Made by a program: the position numbers and the translations under genes. A stretch of 64,000 nucleotides of DNA from Pseudomonadota bacterium (lineage in GTDB: Bacteria; Pseudomonadota; Gammaproteobacteria; Burkholderiales; Burkholderiaceae_C): positions 62,001 through 126,000 of the forward strand of contig JAIUOW010000003.1 in assembly GCA_020161775.1 (NCBI GenBank), given 5' to 3'. The notes beneath the pieces are model-generated. The model worked only from the letters and a program-made list of their open reading frames with translations, was not told the DNA's origin and did no database searches. Position 1 is the first letter of the stretch, and each line of letters begins with the position of its first letter. Shown here piece after piece: positions 1 through 8,120 of the stretch.

Positions 1-12
1 CAGCCGGGTTCT

Positions 13-948
13 TCAGCCCTGGTAAGGATGCGTCTGTTTCCAGTGGCGCGCAATGTCGATGCGGCGGCACACCCAGACGCGGTCATGCTTGGCGATGTGG
101 TCCAGGAACTTCTGCAGCGCCACGATGCGGCCCGGCCGCCCGAGCAGCCGGCAGTGCATGCCCACGCTCATCATCCTGGGCGAGTCAGCGCCCTCGGCGT
201 ACAGCGCGTCGAAGCTGTCGCGCAGGTAGATGAAGAAGTCCTCGGCCTGCGCAAAGCCCTGCGGCAGCGAAAAGCGCATGTCGTTGGTGTCCAGCGTGTA
301 GGGAACCACCAGATGAGGCACCGTGGTGCCGTCGGTCTTTTGCACCTTCATCCAGAACGGCAGGTCGTCGCCGTAGTAGTCGCTGTCGTATTCAAAGCCA
401 CCGTAGTCAACCACCAGGCGGCGGGTGTTGGGGCTGTCGCGGCCGGTGTACCAGCCCGTCGCCCTCTGGCCAGTCAGCTTGCTGATGATCTCCATGCCAA
501 CGCGCATATGTTCGCGTTCCACGGCTTCGTCCAGGTTCTGGTAGTGGATCCAGCGCCAGCCGTGGCAGGCGATCTCATGGCCCAGCTCCACGAAGGCGCG
601 GGTCAGCTCGGGGTGGCGTTCCAGCGCCATGCTCACGCCAAACACCGTCAGCGGCAGGCCGCGCTTTTCAAATTCGCGCAGGATGCGCCACACGCCCACG
701 CGCGAGCCGTATTCGTAGATGCCTTCCATGCTCAGGTGGCGCGCGGGGTAGGCGGCCGGGTTGAACATCTCGGACAGGAACTGTTCCGAGCCGGCGTCGC
801 CGTGCAGCACGGCGTTTTCGCCGCCTTCCTCGTAGTTCAGCACAAACTGCACCGCAATGCGGGCGTTGCCGGGCCATTGCGCATGCGGCGGGTTGCGGCC
901 GTAGCCGACCAGGTCGCGCGGGTAGGGCAGGGTGGTGTCGTAGGTCAT
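13..948 (-). CDS. puuE: Allantoinase PuuE, polysaccharide-deacetylase family
   Basis: The 311-residue product matches metal-independent (PuuE-type) allantoinases, which hydrolyse allantoin to allantoate in the cytoplasm. The N-terminus carries the family's YPRDLVGYG stretch. The NodB-fold core has the ACHGWRW segment near residues 127-133, where classical deacetylases place a metal-binding His. The length is normal for the family. Its ATG overlaps the stop of the upstream GntR gene by 4 bases (ATGA), so the two are almost certainly co-transcribed. Nearby hiuH, puuD and xdhABC place it at the end of urate breakdown. The OHCU decarboxylase gene that should link HiuH to this step is not in the window and may lie beyond position 1, where this operon continues. 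Function is inferred from sequence similarity and context. Confidence 0.93.
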   Translation of the reverse strand: MTYDTTLPYPRDLVGYGRNPPHAQWPGNARIAVQFVLNYEEGGENAVLHGDAGSEQFLSEMFNPAAYPARHLSMEGIYEYGSRVGVWRILREFEKRGLPLTVFGVSMALERHPELTRAFVELGHEIACHGWRWIHYQNLDEAVEREHMRVGMEIISKLTGQRATGWYTGRDSPNTRRLVVDYGGFEYDSDYYGDDLPFWMKVQKTDGTTVPHLVVPYTLDTNDMRFSLPQGFAQAEDFFIYLRDSFDALYAEGADSPRMMSVGMHCRLLGRPGRIVALQKFLDHIAKHDRVWVCRRIDIARHWKQTHPYQG

Positions 949-1619
949 GTCAGCGCAAGCGCGATGTCGTGGGTGGGAACGGTGCGGTCAAAAGCCAGGC
1001 TTTCCTCGACATGCAGCAGGTGTTCCGTCATGAGCCGCACGGCGCGCTCTTCGTCCCGTGCAGCCAGGGCCCGGACGATTTCCCCGTGCTCGTCGTTGGA
1101 GTGCTCGGCCTCGCTGCGGCTTTGGTACATGAGCGTGATGAGCGCGCAGCGCGAGACCAGCTCACCCAGCATCTGCGCCAGCACTTCATTGCCCATCAGC
1201 TCGGCCATGCGCACGTGGAAGTCGCCCAGCAGCTCGTTGCGGCTGGCCGCGTCGTGGGTCAGCACGGCGGCCTTTTCGCGGGCCACGTGTTCCTTCAGCG
1301 CGCGGATCTTGGCGGGCGTGACTTCGCGCACGAAGGCGCGGGTCATTTCGGCCTCCAGCATGCGGCGCACGGCAAAGACCTGGCGCGCCTCGGCGGCCGA
1401 GGGCGCCGCCACGAACGCGCCGCGCGCGGGCTCCAGGCGGATCAGCCGGTTTTGCGACAGCTGGAACAGCGCCTGGCGCACCAGCGTGCGCGACACGCCA
1501 AAATGGTCCGCCAGCTTCTGCTCGGCCAGCTTGGTGCCGGGCAGCAGCTTGTGATCGACGATGGCGCGCGTCAGCGACTCGACGATATGGCTGGTGGTGG
1601 ATGTCTCCATGCGCCGCAT
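945..1619 (-). CDS. GntR-family (FCD) transcriptional regulator of purine catabolism
   Basis: A FadR/FCD-type regulator of about 224 residues. It has an N-terminal winged helix (SLTRAIVDHKLLPGTKLAE then FGVSRTLVRQAL) and an all-alpha FCD effector domain with the typical metal-binding pattern (DFHVRMAEL, later EHGEIVRAL and EHLLHVEESL). The frame opens at 1649, but that codon lies inside a perfect palindrome, so ATG 1619 or ATG 1610 is the likely start; 1619 is used here. It is the first gene of an operon with puuE (4-base overlap). It is transcribed away from hiuH-xdhC-puuD and probably controls both directions. The ligand is unknown; allantoin or a urate breakdown product would fit. Confidence 0.88.
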   Translation of the reverse strand: MRRMETSTTSHIVESLTRAIVDHKLLPGTKLAEQKLADHFGVSRTLVRQALFQLSQNRLIRLEPARGAFVAAPSAAEARQVFAVRRMLEAEMTRAFVREVTPAKIRALKEHVAREKAAVLTHDAASRNELLGDFHVRMAELMGNEVLAQMLGELVSRCALITLMYQSRSEAEHSNDEHGEIVRALAARDEERAVRLMTEHLLHVEESLAFDRTVPTHDIALALT

Positions 1620-1637
1620 GATAGCTGCAAACAGGAA

Positions 1638-1651
1638 AAGTGTATACACTT
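1638..1651. promoter_or_regulatory. Palindromic operator, candidate GntR autoregulatory site
   Basis: AAGTGTATACACTT is a perfect 14-base palindrome 18 bases upstream of the GntR start. FCD-type GntR regulators often bind short palindromes of this kind with a central TATA-like core. A 12/14 match lies at 3486-3499 in front of puuD. Assignment to this regulator is inferred. Confidence 0.6.
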
Positions 1652-1701
1652 GTGTCGACTGAAATGCCTGCTTCTTTCTCTACCTCTGTTGTTTCTCTCG
1701 C

Positions 1702-1940
1702 GGCTTCGCGGCAGGCGGAGCCCGGCGGGCGCTCACGCTGCAGCGGTCTGCGCTGCGCGCAGACTTCGCTGTGGTGCTCGGGGGTCGGTTGCGCCGCGGA
1801 ACTCGCTACGCGCTGCGCGCTGCGCTCAAACAGCCGCGGCGAGCATGTTACGGCGCGCGCCTTTGGCGCGCCAACACTCCCCCCTGCGCTCCTCGCCGCC
1901 GCAGAGATCGCGCCCGCCGGGCCCCGCCTGCCGCGAAGCC
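1702..1940. repeat. Inverted repeat pair A (31-base arms)
   Basis: Arm 1702-1732 is the reverse complement of 1910-1940 with one mismatch in 31 positions. The loop contains the left arm of pair B, so A and B cannot both form simple hairpins in one strand. Confidence 0.85.
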
Positions 1941-2134
1941 GGGTGGTAGCACTCTGCCGTTGGCGCGCCAACTGTCTCATTGCAAAGCTGCGCCTGCGGG
2001 CATGCCGCCCTGGGGGCGCCTCTGGAACGCCGAGCAGCGCAAGGGTGAGTGTCGGCGCGCGTCAGCGCGCTTCGTGCTCTGACTCGCCGCGGCTGTTTGA
2101 GCGCAGCGCGCAGCGCGTAGCGAGTTCTGCGGCG
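1792..2134. repeat. Inverted repeat pair B (52-base arms)
   Basis: Arm 1792-1843 is the reverse complement of 2083-2134 with one mismatch in 52 positions. Weaker complementarity continues for about 25 more bases outwards (to about 1768 and 2158). It is the longest inverted repeat in the window. Its loop holds the right arm of A and the left arm of C. Confidence 0.9.
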
Positions 2135-2224
2135 CGACCGAACCCTGAGCAGCGCAGGGTAGTCGCCGAAGGCGACCGTTTCAGTGAAGCCCCCGGGGCG
2201 GCATGCCCGCAGGCGCAGCTTTGC
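1982..2224. repeat. Inverted repeat pair C (29-base perfect arms)
   Basis: Arm 1982-2010 is an exact reverse complement of 2196-2224 (29 of 29), with further imperfect pairing beyond. The right arm of B lies in its loop. The right arm ends about 57 bases before the hiuH start. Confidence 0.9.
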
Positions 2225-2280
2225 CGCGAGGTTTGGACATTTCCCCTGGCGAATGCCAACACAAACACAAAGGAGCCTCC

Positions 2281-2634
2281 ATGGGCCTGAGCACACATGT
2301 CCTGGACACCGCCCACGGCTGCCCTGCCGCCGGCATGGCCGTCACGCTGTACAAGACCGAAGGCGCAAACGCCACCCTGGTCAAGCAGTTCCAGCTCAAC
2401 AGCGATGGCCGCAACCCCGACGGCCCGCTGTATGACAACGCCAGCCTGCAAAAAGGCACCTACCGCCTGGTGTTTGATGTGGCGGGCTACTTCCGCGCCA
2501 GGGGCGTGCAGTTGCCCGATCCGCCGTTCCTGGACCAGGTGAGCATTGACTTTGGTGTGGCGCACACCGATCAGCACTACCACGTGCCCCTGGTCTGCAC
2601 GCCCTGGACGTACAGCACCTACCGCGGCTCGTAA
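2281..2634 (+). CDS. hiuH: 5-hydroxyisourate hydrolase (transthyretin-like)
   Basis: A 117-residue protein, the usual size for HiuH. It hydrolyses 5-hydroxyisourate, the urate oxidase product, to OHCU. Family landmarks visible are the N-terminal STHVLDTAHG segment, the central SDGRNPDGPL turn and the C-terminal YSTYRGS tail, whose YRGS motif contributes to the tetramer active site. ATG 2281 is chosen over the upstream ATG 2203 because it follows AAGGAG at good spacing and gives the canonical N-terminus. The extra upstream residues would be encoded by the repeat region. It is followed 8 bases later by xdhC and then puuD, giving a urate-formation and urate-oxidation operon. Confidence 0.95.
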   Translation: MGLSTHVLDTAHGCPAAGMAVTLYKTEGANATLVKQFQLNSDGRNPDGPLYDNASLQKGTYRLVFDVAGYFRARGVQLPDPPFLDQVSIDFGVAHTDQHYHVPLVCTPWTYSTYRGS

Positions 2635-2642
2635 GGCAAGCC

Positions 2643-3452
2643 GTGAGCAACCTGCATGTCCATCAGCTGCTGCAGGCCCTGAAGCGGGGCCCCGCCGTGC
2701 TGGTAAGCGTGCACGATGTGCATGGCTCCGGCCCGCGCGAGGTGGGGGCGTGGATGGCGGTCATGGCCGGTGAAGTCATCAACACCATCGGCGGCGGCCA
2801 TCTGGAATTCCGGGCGATTGATGAGGCGCGCCGCCTGATGGATGGCGGTGGCGCGACCACGCGGCGCTATGCGCTGGGCCCCAGCCTCGGCCAATGCTGC
2901 GGCGGCGTGGTGCACCTGCGGTATGAGCCTGTCACGCTGGCCGACGCGCCGGTGCTGGCGCAGCGGCTGCAGGCCCCTGCGGTGCCGGTGGCGCTGTTTG
3001 GCGGCGGCCATGTGGGCCAGGCGCTGGTGCAGGTGCTGGGCACGCTGCCGTTTTCCGTGACCTGGGTGGACAGCCGCGACCAGGTGTTTCCCGCCACGGT
3101 GCCGTTCAACGTGACCTGCGAACACTCCGACCCGGTGCAGGCCGCCGTGCCGGGCCTGCCGCCCGGTGCGCTGGTGCTGGTCATGAGCTTCAGCCACGCC
3201 GAAGACCTGGACGTGGTGGCTGCCTGCCTGCGCCGCCTGCGCGAGCGCAACGACTTGCCCTACATCGGCCTGATCGGCAGCAAGAGCAAATGGGCGACCT
3301 TTCGCCACCGGCTGGAGGAGCGCGGCTTCACGAGCGCCGAGCTGGCCCGCGTGACCAGCCCCATCGGCCTGCCCGGCATCACCGGCAAGCAACCTGAAGT
3401 CATCGCGGTCAGCGTGGCGGCACAGTTGTTGCAAGCCCTGGCATCAGCCTGA
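2643..3452 (+). CDS. xdhC: Xanthine dehydrogenase accessory protein XdhC
   Basis: A 269-residue protein with the XdhC/CoxI N-terminal domain (HDVHGSGPREVGAW, then LGPSLGQCCGGVV around residues 78-90). Its C-terminal Rossmann domain carries VALFGGGHVGQAL. XdhC binds molybdenum cofactor, helps its sulfuration and inserts it into XdhB. It starts with GTG at 2643, 8 bases after hiuH. The structural genes xdhA and xdhB are 18 kb away on the other strand, so the accessory protein is grouped with the urate-degrading genes here. Confidence 0.93.
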   Translation: MSNLHVHQLLQALKRGPAVLVSVHDVHGSGPREVGAWMAVMAGEVINTIGGGHLEFRAIDEARRLMDGGGATTRRYALGPSLGQCCGGVVHLRYEPVTLADAPVLAQRLQAPAVPVALFGGGHVGQALVQVLGTLPFSVTWVDSRDQVFPATVPFNVTCEHSDPVQAAVPGLPPGALVLVMSFSHAEDLDVVAACLRRLRERNDLPYIGLIGSKSKWATFRHRLEERGFTSAELARVTSPIGLPGITGKQPEVIAVSVAAQLLQALASA

Positions 3453-3485
3453 CTCCGGGGAATCCTGCATGGCGTTCCAGCCTGA

Positions 3486-3499
3486 AACTGCATACACTT
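3486..3499. promoter_or_regulatory. Second candidate GntR operator upstream of puuD
   Basis: AACTGCATACACTT matches the perfect palindrome at 1638-1651 in 12 of 14 positions and lies about 93 bases before the puuD start. This suggests puuD has its own promoter under the same regulator. Inferred from similarity alone. Confidence 0.45.
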
Positions 3500-3591
3500 C
3501 AGTCCACCAGCCGCAGCGGAGCCATCAAGTGTTCGCGGCCCCATGTCTGCTCAGAGCGCCCGCGGTGGTGAGCAGGCGCCAAGGTTGAGAC

Positions 3592-4806
3592 ATGGAAAGC
3601 TATTTTCTCGACTGGGCCAACCTGCTGCTGCGCTGGGTCCACGTCATTACCGCCATCGCCTGGGTCGGTTCGTCGTTCTACTTCGTCTTCCTGGACAGCA
3701 GCCTCACGCCGCCCGTGGATGAGGATCTGAAGAAGCAGGGCGTGAGCGGCGAGCTGTGGGCCGTGCATGGCGGCGGCTTCTACCACCCGGTCAAGTTCAA
3801 TGTGTCGCCGCCCAAACTGCCGGGTCACCTGCACTGGTTCTATTGGGAAAGCTACAGCACCTGGTTGAGCGGCTTTGCGCTGTTCACGGTGTCCTACCTG
3901 TGGAGCGCCAGCACCTACCTGATCGACAAGAGCCTGATGGACTGGTCGCCCGGCGCGGCGATTGGCGTGGCGGTGTCGTTCCTGGTGGTGTTCTGGATGC
4001 TGTACGACCTGATCTGCCAGGTCTTTGGCCAGAAGAAGAACGGCGACGCGATCGTGGGTGCGCTGGTGCTGGGCCTGGTGTGCATCGCGTCCTGGCTGGC
4101 CTGCCACTGGTTTGCCGGGCGAGCCGCCTTTCTTCTGGTGGGCGCGATGATCGCCACCGCCATGAGCGCCAACGTGTTCTTCTGGATCATCCCGGGGCAA
4201 AAGAAAGTCATCGCCTCGATCAAGGCCGGCCAGCCCGTCGATCCGATCCATGGCCAGCGCGGCAAGCAGCGCAGCGTGCACAACACGTATTTCACGCTGC
4301 CGGTGCTGTTCGCCATGCTGTCCAACCACTACAGCTTCACCTACAGCCACCCGCAGAACTGGCTGGTGCTGATCCTCATGATGTTCGCGGGCGCGGCCAT
4401 CCGCCAGTTCTTCGTGATGCGCCACGGTTACAAGCTCGGCCGCAACCCGCACCCGCTGCCGTATGCGCTGGTGGGTGTGGCGGTGATCGTGGGCGTGATC
4501 GTGTGGCTCAGGCCTGCGCCGCAGCCGGCCGTGGCCGCCGCAGCGCAGCCCGCCGCTGCGGCGCCGGTGGCCTATGCCGACGTGCAAAAGGTGCTGGAAC
4601 AGCGCTGTTACATGTGCCATGGCGCGCAGGTGCAGATGAAAAACGTGCGGCTGGACACACCTGCCGCGCTGCGCCAGCACGCGCAGGCCGTCTACCAGCA
4701 GGCCGTGGTGACCAAGGTCATGCCCATGAACAACAGCACCGGCATCACCGACGCCGAGCGTGCGCTGATCGGGCGGTGGTTCCAGGCGGGCGCCCGGGTG
4801 GAATGA
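3592..4806 (+). CDS. puuD: Membrane-bound urate oxidase PuuD with C-terminal cytochrome c domain
   Basis: A 404-residue integral membrane protein of the PuuD family, which oxidises urate to 5-hydroxyisourate and passes electrons to the respiratory chain rather than to oxygen. About eight hydrophobic helices span residues 10-310 (for example WVHVITAIAWVGSSFYFVF and LLVGAMIATAMSANVFFWI). A proline/alanine-rich linker follows, then a small c-type cytochrome domain with the haem motif CYMCH at residues 339-343 and a likely Met ligand in VMPMNNSTGIT. ATG 3592 follows AAGGTTGAGAC. It lies downstream of hiuH and xdhC with a 139-base gap that holds a possible GntR operator. No soluble uricase gene is present, consistent with PuuD being the urate oxidase. 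Confidence 0.93.
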   Translation: MESYFLDWANLLLRWVHVITAIAWVGSSFYFVFLDSSLTPPVDEDLKKQGVSGELWAVHGGGFYHPVKFNVSPPKLPGHLHWFYWESYSTWLSGFALFTVSYLWSASTYLIDKSLMDWSPGAAIGVAVSFLVVFWMLYDLICQVFGQKKNGDAIVGALVLGLVCIASWLACHWFAGRAAFLLVGAMIATAMSANVFFWIIPGQKKVIASIKAGQPVDPIHGQRGKQRSVHNTYFTLPVLFAMLSNHYSFTYSHPQNWLVLILMMFAGAAIRQFFVMRHGYKLGRNPHPLPYALVGVAVIVGVIVWLRPAPQPAVAAAAQPAAAAPVAYADVQKVLEQRCYMCHGAQVQMKNVRLDTPAALRQHAQAVYQQAVVTKVMPMNNSTGITDAERALIGRWFQAGARVE

Positions 4807-4914
4807 TGCCGGCTTGCGTCAGCAAAACGTAAGTGTTCTCCACAGGGCTGCTTCGGGCGCATATCGCCTAAAGTCCACGGGTCGGCAAAAACTTGCCAAG
4901 TCCGAGGAGACAAC

Positions 4915-6042
4915 ATGAAGAAGTACTTGCCGTTCATTCACGGCGCGGCGGCCGTGGCCGCCACACTGGCCGTGCAGGTTGCCGGGGCCGCCCAGCTCGT
5001 CATCGCCCAGGTGGCTCCGCTGTCCGGGCTTGAAGCGATCCAGGGCCGGGCCTACTCGGCCGGCCTGCAGCTGGCCTTCAGCAATGCCAACAAGGCCGGT
5101 GGCGCCGGGGGTCACACCTTCAACCTGGTACGCAAGGACGACGGCGGCCGCCCCGAAGACACCCTGACGGCCACCACCCAGATCCTGGCCGACAGCAAGC
5201 CCATTGCGCTGGCGGGCTATTTCGGCAACCGCAGCATCGCCGAGCTGGTCAAGTCGGGCATTCTGGAGAAGGAAAAAATCGCCCTGGTGGGCTACCGCAC
5301 CACCGAGATCCGCCCCGACGTGCCTTACCTGTACAGCGTGCGCGCCGGCCTGCGCGACGAGATCACCAAGATCGCCGAACACCTGGCCACGGTGGGAATC
5401 ACGCGGCTGGGCCTGTTCCATGAAGACGGCCCCGGTGCCGCCGCGCTGACGTCGGCGGTGGACGAGATCACCAAGAAGACAGGCAGCACGATCGCCGCGC
5501 GGGCCACCTACCCGGCGGGCACGGCGCGTGTGTCGCCCGCGATCGAAACCTTCCTGAAGACGCCCCCCCAGGCCATCATCATGCTGGCCACCGGTTCGGC
5601 GGCGGCGGGCTTCATCGAGCAGTACCGGCTGGCGGGCGGGGCCGCGCAGCTGTTCGCGCAGTCGGGCGCCGACATCGAGCAGCTTGCCCAGCGCCTGGGT
5701 GAGGAGACCATGCAGGGCATCGCCATCGCGCAGGTCACGCCCAGCCCGTACAAGATTTCCGGGCGGCTGGCCAAGGAATTTTCCGATACCGTGGCCAAGA
5801 CCCCCAACCTGGAGGTGCCCCCCAGCTACGCCATGATGGAAGGCTACATTGCCGGCAAAACCATCGTGGAGGCAGCGCGGCGCATGGGCCCCAAGGCGAG
5901 CCGCGAAGCCTTTGTGGCAGCTTTGGACACGGTAGAGACCGACATGGGCGGTTACCGCGTGGGCTTCAAGCCCGGCATGCGCTCGGGCTCCCGGTTTGTG
6001 GAGCTGTCGATCGTGACGGGCGCGGGCAAGATCCGCCAGTAG
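4915..6042 (+). CDS. ABC transporter substrate-binding protein, branched-chain amino acid type
   Basis: A 375-residue periplasmic binding protein of the Peripla_BP_6/LivK type. It has a Sec signal peptide (MKKYLPFIHG then a hydrophobic stretch ending near VAGAAQ). The mature N-terminus IAQVAPLSGLEAIQGRAY is typical, followed by GGRPEDTLTATTQIL and the hinge FGNRSIAELV. No permease or ATPase genes of the Liv type are nearby, so it is an orphan binding protein. In beta-proteobacteria such orphans often share membrane components encoded elsewhere or act as sensory ligands. Its position just after puuD may hint at a purine-derived ligand, but nothing in the sequence proves it. It is preceded by an AGGAG site at about 4903. 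Confidence 0.85.
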   Translation: MKKYLPFIHGAAAVAATLAVQVAGAAQLVIAQVAPLSGLEAIQGRAYSAGLQLAFSNANKAGGAGGHTFNLVRKDDGGRPEDTLTATTQILADSKPIALAGYFGNRSIAELVKSGILEKEKIALVGYRTTEIRPDVPYLYSVRAGLRDEITKIAEHLATVGITRLGLFHEDGPGAAALTSAVDEITKKTGSTIAARATYPAGTARVSPAIETFLKTPPQAIIMLATGSAAAGFIEQYRLAGGAAQLFAQSGADIEQLAQRLGEETMQGIAIAQVTPSPYKISGRLAKEFSDTVAKTPNLEVPPSYAMMEGYIAGKTIVEAARRMGPKASREAFVAALDTVETDMGGYRVGFKPGMRSGSRFVELSIVTGAGKIRQ

Positions 6043-6111
6043 GTGGCACGGCGCGTTCTGGTCACGGGTGCCGCGGGCAGGCAACGCCCCCGGCCCTAGA
6101 ATGCGCCCCTC

Positions 6112-7038
6112 ATGTTCAAAAACGCCTGCTACTTCCGCCTTGGGGACGGCTTCGAGCTCCCCCCGATCCCCGCGCTTGAAAAAGTCCTGCAAAAGACCCG
6201 GTTCATCCCCTGCGGGCCCACGCAGGCCGAGTCCAGCGGCTGGGTGCCGCCGCGTGGCGGCAAGCACACCCAGCTTGCCGAACTCGTCGGCGGCCAGCTG
6301 ATCCTGAAGCTGTGCACCGAAAAGCGTGCCGTGCCCTCGTCGGCCATCAAGGCGGGCGTTGAGGAAAAGATCGAACGCTACAAGAAAGAGACGGGCCAGG
6401 AGCGCGTGGGCGCCCGCGCCAAGAAGGAATTCAAGGAAGAGGTGCTGCTGGATTTGCTGCCGCGCGCCTTCACCAAGCGCGCCCACACGCTGCTGTGGCT
6501 GGCACCGGAGCACAAGCTGCTGGTGATCGACAGCGGCACGCTGGCTGGCGCCGACCGCATCGTCTCGGCCCTGCTGGCCGCGCTGCTGGACGTGCCGGGC
6601 GCCGGTGCTGCGATGGACCTGCAGCCCATCCACACCGAGCTGTCGCCGTCGGTGGCCATGGCGCAATGGCTCAGCACGCGCGAGGCGCCGTACAACTTCA
6701 CCATTGACCGCGACTGTGAACTGAAGACGCCGGACGACCAGAAGTCCAGCGTGCGTTACGCACGCCACACCCTGGACATCGACGAAATCGCGCAACACAT
6801 CGCGGCCGGCAAGGTGCCGACCCAGCTGGCCATGACCTGGAACGAGCGCGTGTCGTTCGTGCTGAGCGACGCCGGCCAGGTGCGCCGCATCAAGCTGCTG
6901 GACGTGGTGATGGACGGCGTGGACAAGCCGGGCAAGGACGACGACGGCTTTGACGCCGACGCGGCCATCCTGACCGGCGAGCTGGCCGGGCTGATCCCTG
7001 ATTTGCTGGACGCGTTGGGCAGCGAGCCGGCGGCGTAG
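6112..7038 (+). CDS. rdgC: Recombination-associated protein RdgC
   Basis: A 308-residue RdgC, a ring-forming nucleoid DNA-binding protein that modulates RecA. The sequence starts with the family signature MFKNACYFRL. It continues with SSGWVPPRGG near residues 40-49, a basic stretch IERYKKETGQERVGARAKKEFKE interrupted by acidic residues near 85-108, and the conserved LLDLLPRAF. Length is normal (about 300). It stands alone between an orphan binding protein and a convergent LysR gene, as is common in Burkholderiales. Start chosen at the only good N-terminal match. Confidence 0.95.
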   Translation: MFKNACYFRLGDGFELPPIPALEKVLQKTRFIPCGPTQAESSGWVPPRGGKHTQLAELVGGQLILKLCTEKRAVPSSAIKAGVEEKIERYKKETGQERVGARAKKEFKEEVLLDLLPRAFTKRAHTLLWLAPEHKLLVIDSGTLAGADRIVSALLAALLDVPGAGAAMDLQPIHTELSPSVAMAQWLSTREAPYNFTIDRDCELKTPDDQKSSVRYARHTLDIDEIAQHIAAGKVPTQLAMTWNERVSFVLSDAGQVRRIKLLDVVMDGVDKPGKDDDGFDADAAILTGELAGLIPDLLDALGSEPAA

Positions 7039-7064
7039 CCGCCAGAGCGTCCCTGCCCCCGTGC

Positions 7065-8015
7065 CTACCGCCGCCCGCGCGCGGCGGCCCGGCCCTCGCG
7101 GGCCTGGTTCAGTGACGCGAAGGCCGCCGCGATGTAATCCACAAACGCCCGCACGCGCGCCGATGTCTGGTGCCGCTGGGGGTACACCGCGCGGATGTCG
7201 GCTTCTGGCGTGCGCCACTGGGGCAGCACCTCCACCAGCCGGCCGCTGCGCAGGTAGCGCGCGATGTCCCATTCTGAGCGCATGACGATGCCGTGGCCGT
7301 CCAGCGCCCAGGCCACGGCAATCTCGCCGTCGTTGGTGGTCAGGCTGCCGCGCGTTCGCACCGGGTGCGCTACGGCCGCATCGCCCCGGCGCAGCTTCCA
7401 TACACCATAGGCCTCGTCGCCCTGGCGGATGCCCAGGCAGTTGTGGCGTGACAGCTCGTGCGGTGTGGTGGGTATGCCGTGTTGCGCCAGGTAGGCGGGC
7501 GCGGCCACCAGCAGGCGCCGGTTGGGTGCCAGGTAGCGTGCAATCACCCGCGCATCGGGCGGCTCGCCAAAGCGGATGCACACGTCAAAGGCATCGTCGG
7601 TCAGCGGCGGCGGGTTGACCGACAGCTGCAGCTGGACCTCCACCTGCGGGTGAGCCCGGGCGAAACGCGAGATCACCGGCGCCACGTGGCTGCGTCCGAA
7701 GCCCAGCGTGGCATTGACACGCAGCAGTCCCTTGGGCGCGGCCACGGCACGCGTGACCAGCTGTTCCATGTCATCTATCTCGGCCAGGATGCGCCGCGCA
7801 TGCGTGAGATACAGCTCGCCTTCGGCCGTCAGGCCAATGCGCCGCGTGGTGCGGTTCATGAGCTGCACGCCCAGGCGCGCCTCCAGCTGCGCCAGCCGCT
7901 TGCTGACGGCGGGGGTGGTCACGTCCAGCTCGCGGGCGGCGGCTGAAAAGCTGCCGGAACGCGCCAGCAGGCTGAAAAAGGCCATCTCGGAAGGGGCCGA
8001 TGCGGGCGTGGACAT
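7065..8015 (-). CDS. LysR-family regulator of the tartrate/malate module
   Basis: A 316-residue LysR regulator with an N-terminal helix-turn-helix (FFSLLARSGSFSAAAREL, then TTPAVSKRLAQLEARLG) and a periplasmic-binding-like effector domain. The FDVCIRFGEPPDARVIARYL region is typical of the DmlR/TtuA branch that controls divergent decarboxylating dehydrogenases. It is transcribed divergently from ttuC with a 105-base gap holding a strong inverted repeat (8025-8047), so it most likely activates ttuC and represses itself. The effector is probably tartrate or malate, inferred from the target. Confidence 0.88.
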   Translation of the reverse strand: MSTPASAPSEMAFFSLLARSGSFSAAARELDVTTPAVSKRLAQLEARLGVQLMNRTTRRIGLTAEGELYLTHARRILAEIDDMEQLVTRAVAAPKGLLRVNATLGFGRSHVAPVISRFARAHPQVEVQLQLSVNPPPLTDDAFDVCIRFGEPPDARVIARYLAPNRRLLVAAPAYLAQHGIPTTPHELSRHNCLGIRQGDEAYGVWKLRRGDAAVAHPVRTRGSLTTNDGEIAVAWALDGHGIVMRSEWDIARYLRSGRLVEVLPQWRTPEADIRAVYPQRHQTSARVRAFVDYIAAAFASLNQAREGRAAARGRR

Positions 8016-8024
8016 TGTTGATCC

Positions 8025-8047
8025 AAAGTTAACAATGGGATAACTTT
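8025..8047. promoter_or_regulatory. LysR operator between the regulator and ttuC
   Basis: AAAGTTA (8025-8031) and TAACTTT (8041-8047) are perfect inverted arms around a 9-base spacer, 9 bases upstream of the LysR start and about 74 bases before ttuC. The symmetry and position fit a LysR recognition site. Confidence 0.65.
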
Positions 8048-8120
8048 AGCCAGCGGCGTTAATTCAGGCAATCCGTAGAGTCCATGGGTGCAACAACCCA
8101 TGAATCCAAGGACGGCATTG

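Larger units (their letters stand above)
1652..2280. other. Repeat-rich intergenic region between the GntR gene and hiuH
   Basis: No credible gene was found here. Reading frames exist on both strands but are GC artefacts with arginine/alanine-rich translations. The stretch holds three interlocked pairs of long inverted repeats (listed separately). It also holds short hairpins: GCGCGCC-TTT-GGCGCGC at 1855-1871, GCGCGC-GTCA-GCGCGC near 2056-2071, GTCGCC-GAA-GGCGAC at 2162-2176, and the 14-base palindrome GTTGGCGCGCCAAC near 1960-1973. The hiuH ribosome-binding site (AAGGAG, about 2272) is at the right end. The look is that of several copies of a short interspersed repeat in alternating orientation. 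Confidence 0.8.

Noticed and set aside
1652..2280. Possible genes in the long gap before hiuH
   Set aside because: Frames on both strands are built from inverted repeats and have no plausible start or domain.
4819..7581. A 920-codon open frame on the minus strand
   Set aside because: It lies antisense to the binding protein and rdgC and has His/Arg/Gly-rich low-complexity translation, typical of GC-rich shadow frames.
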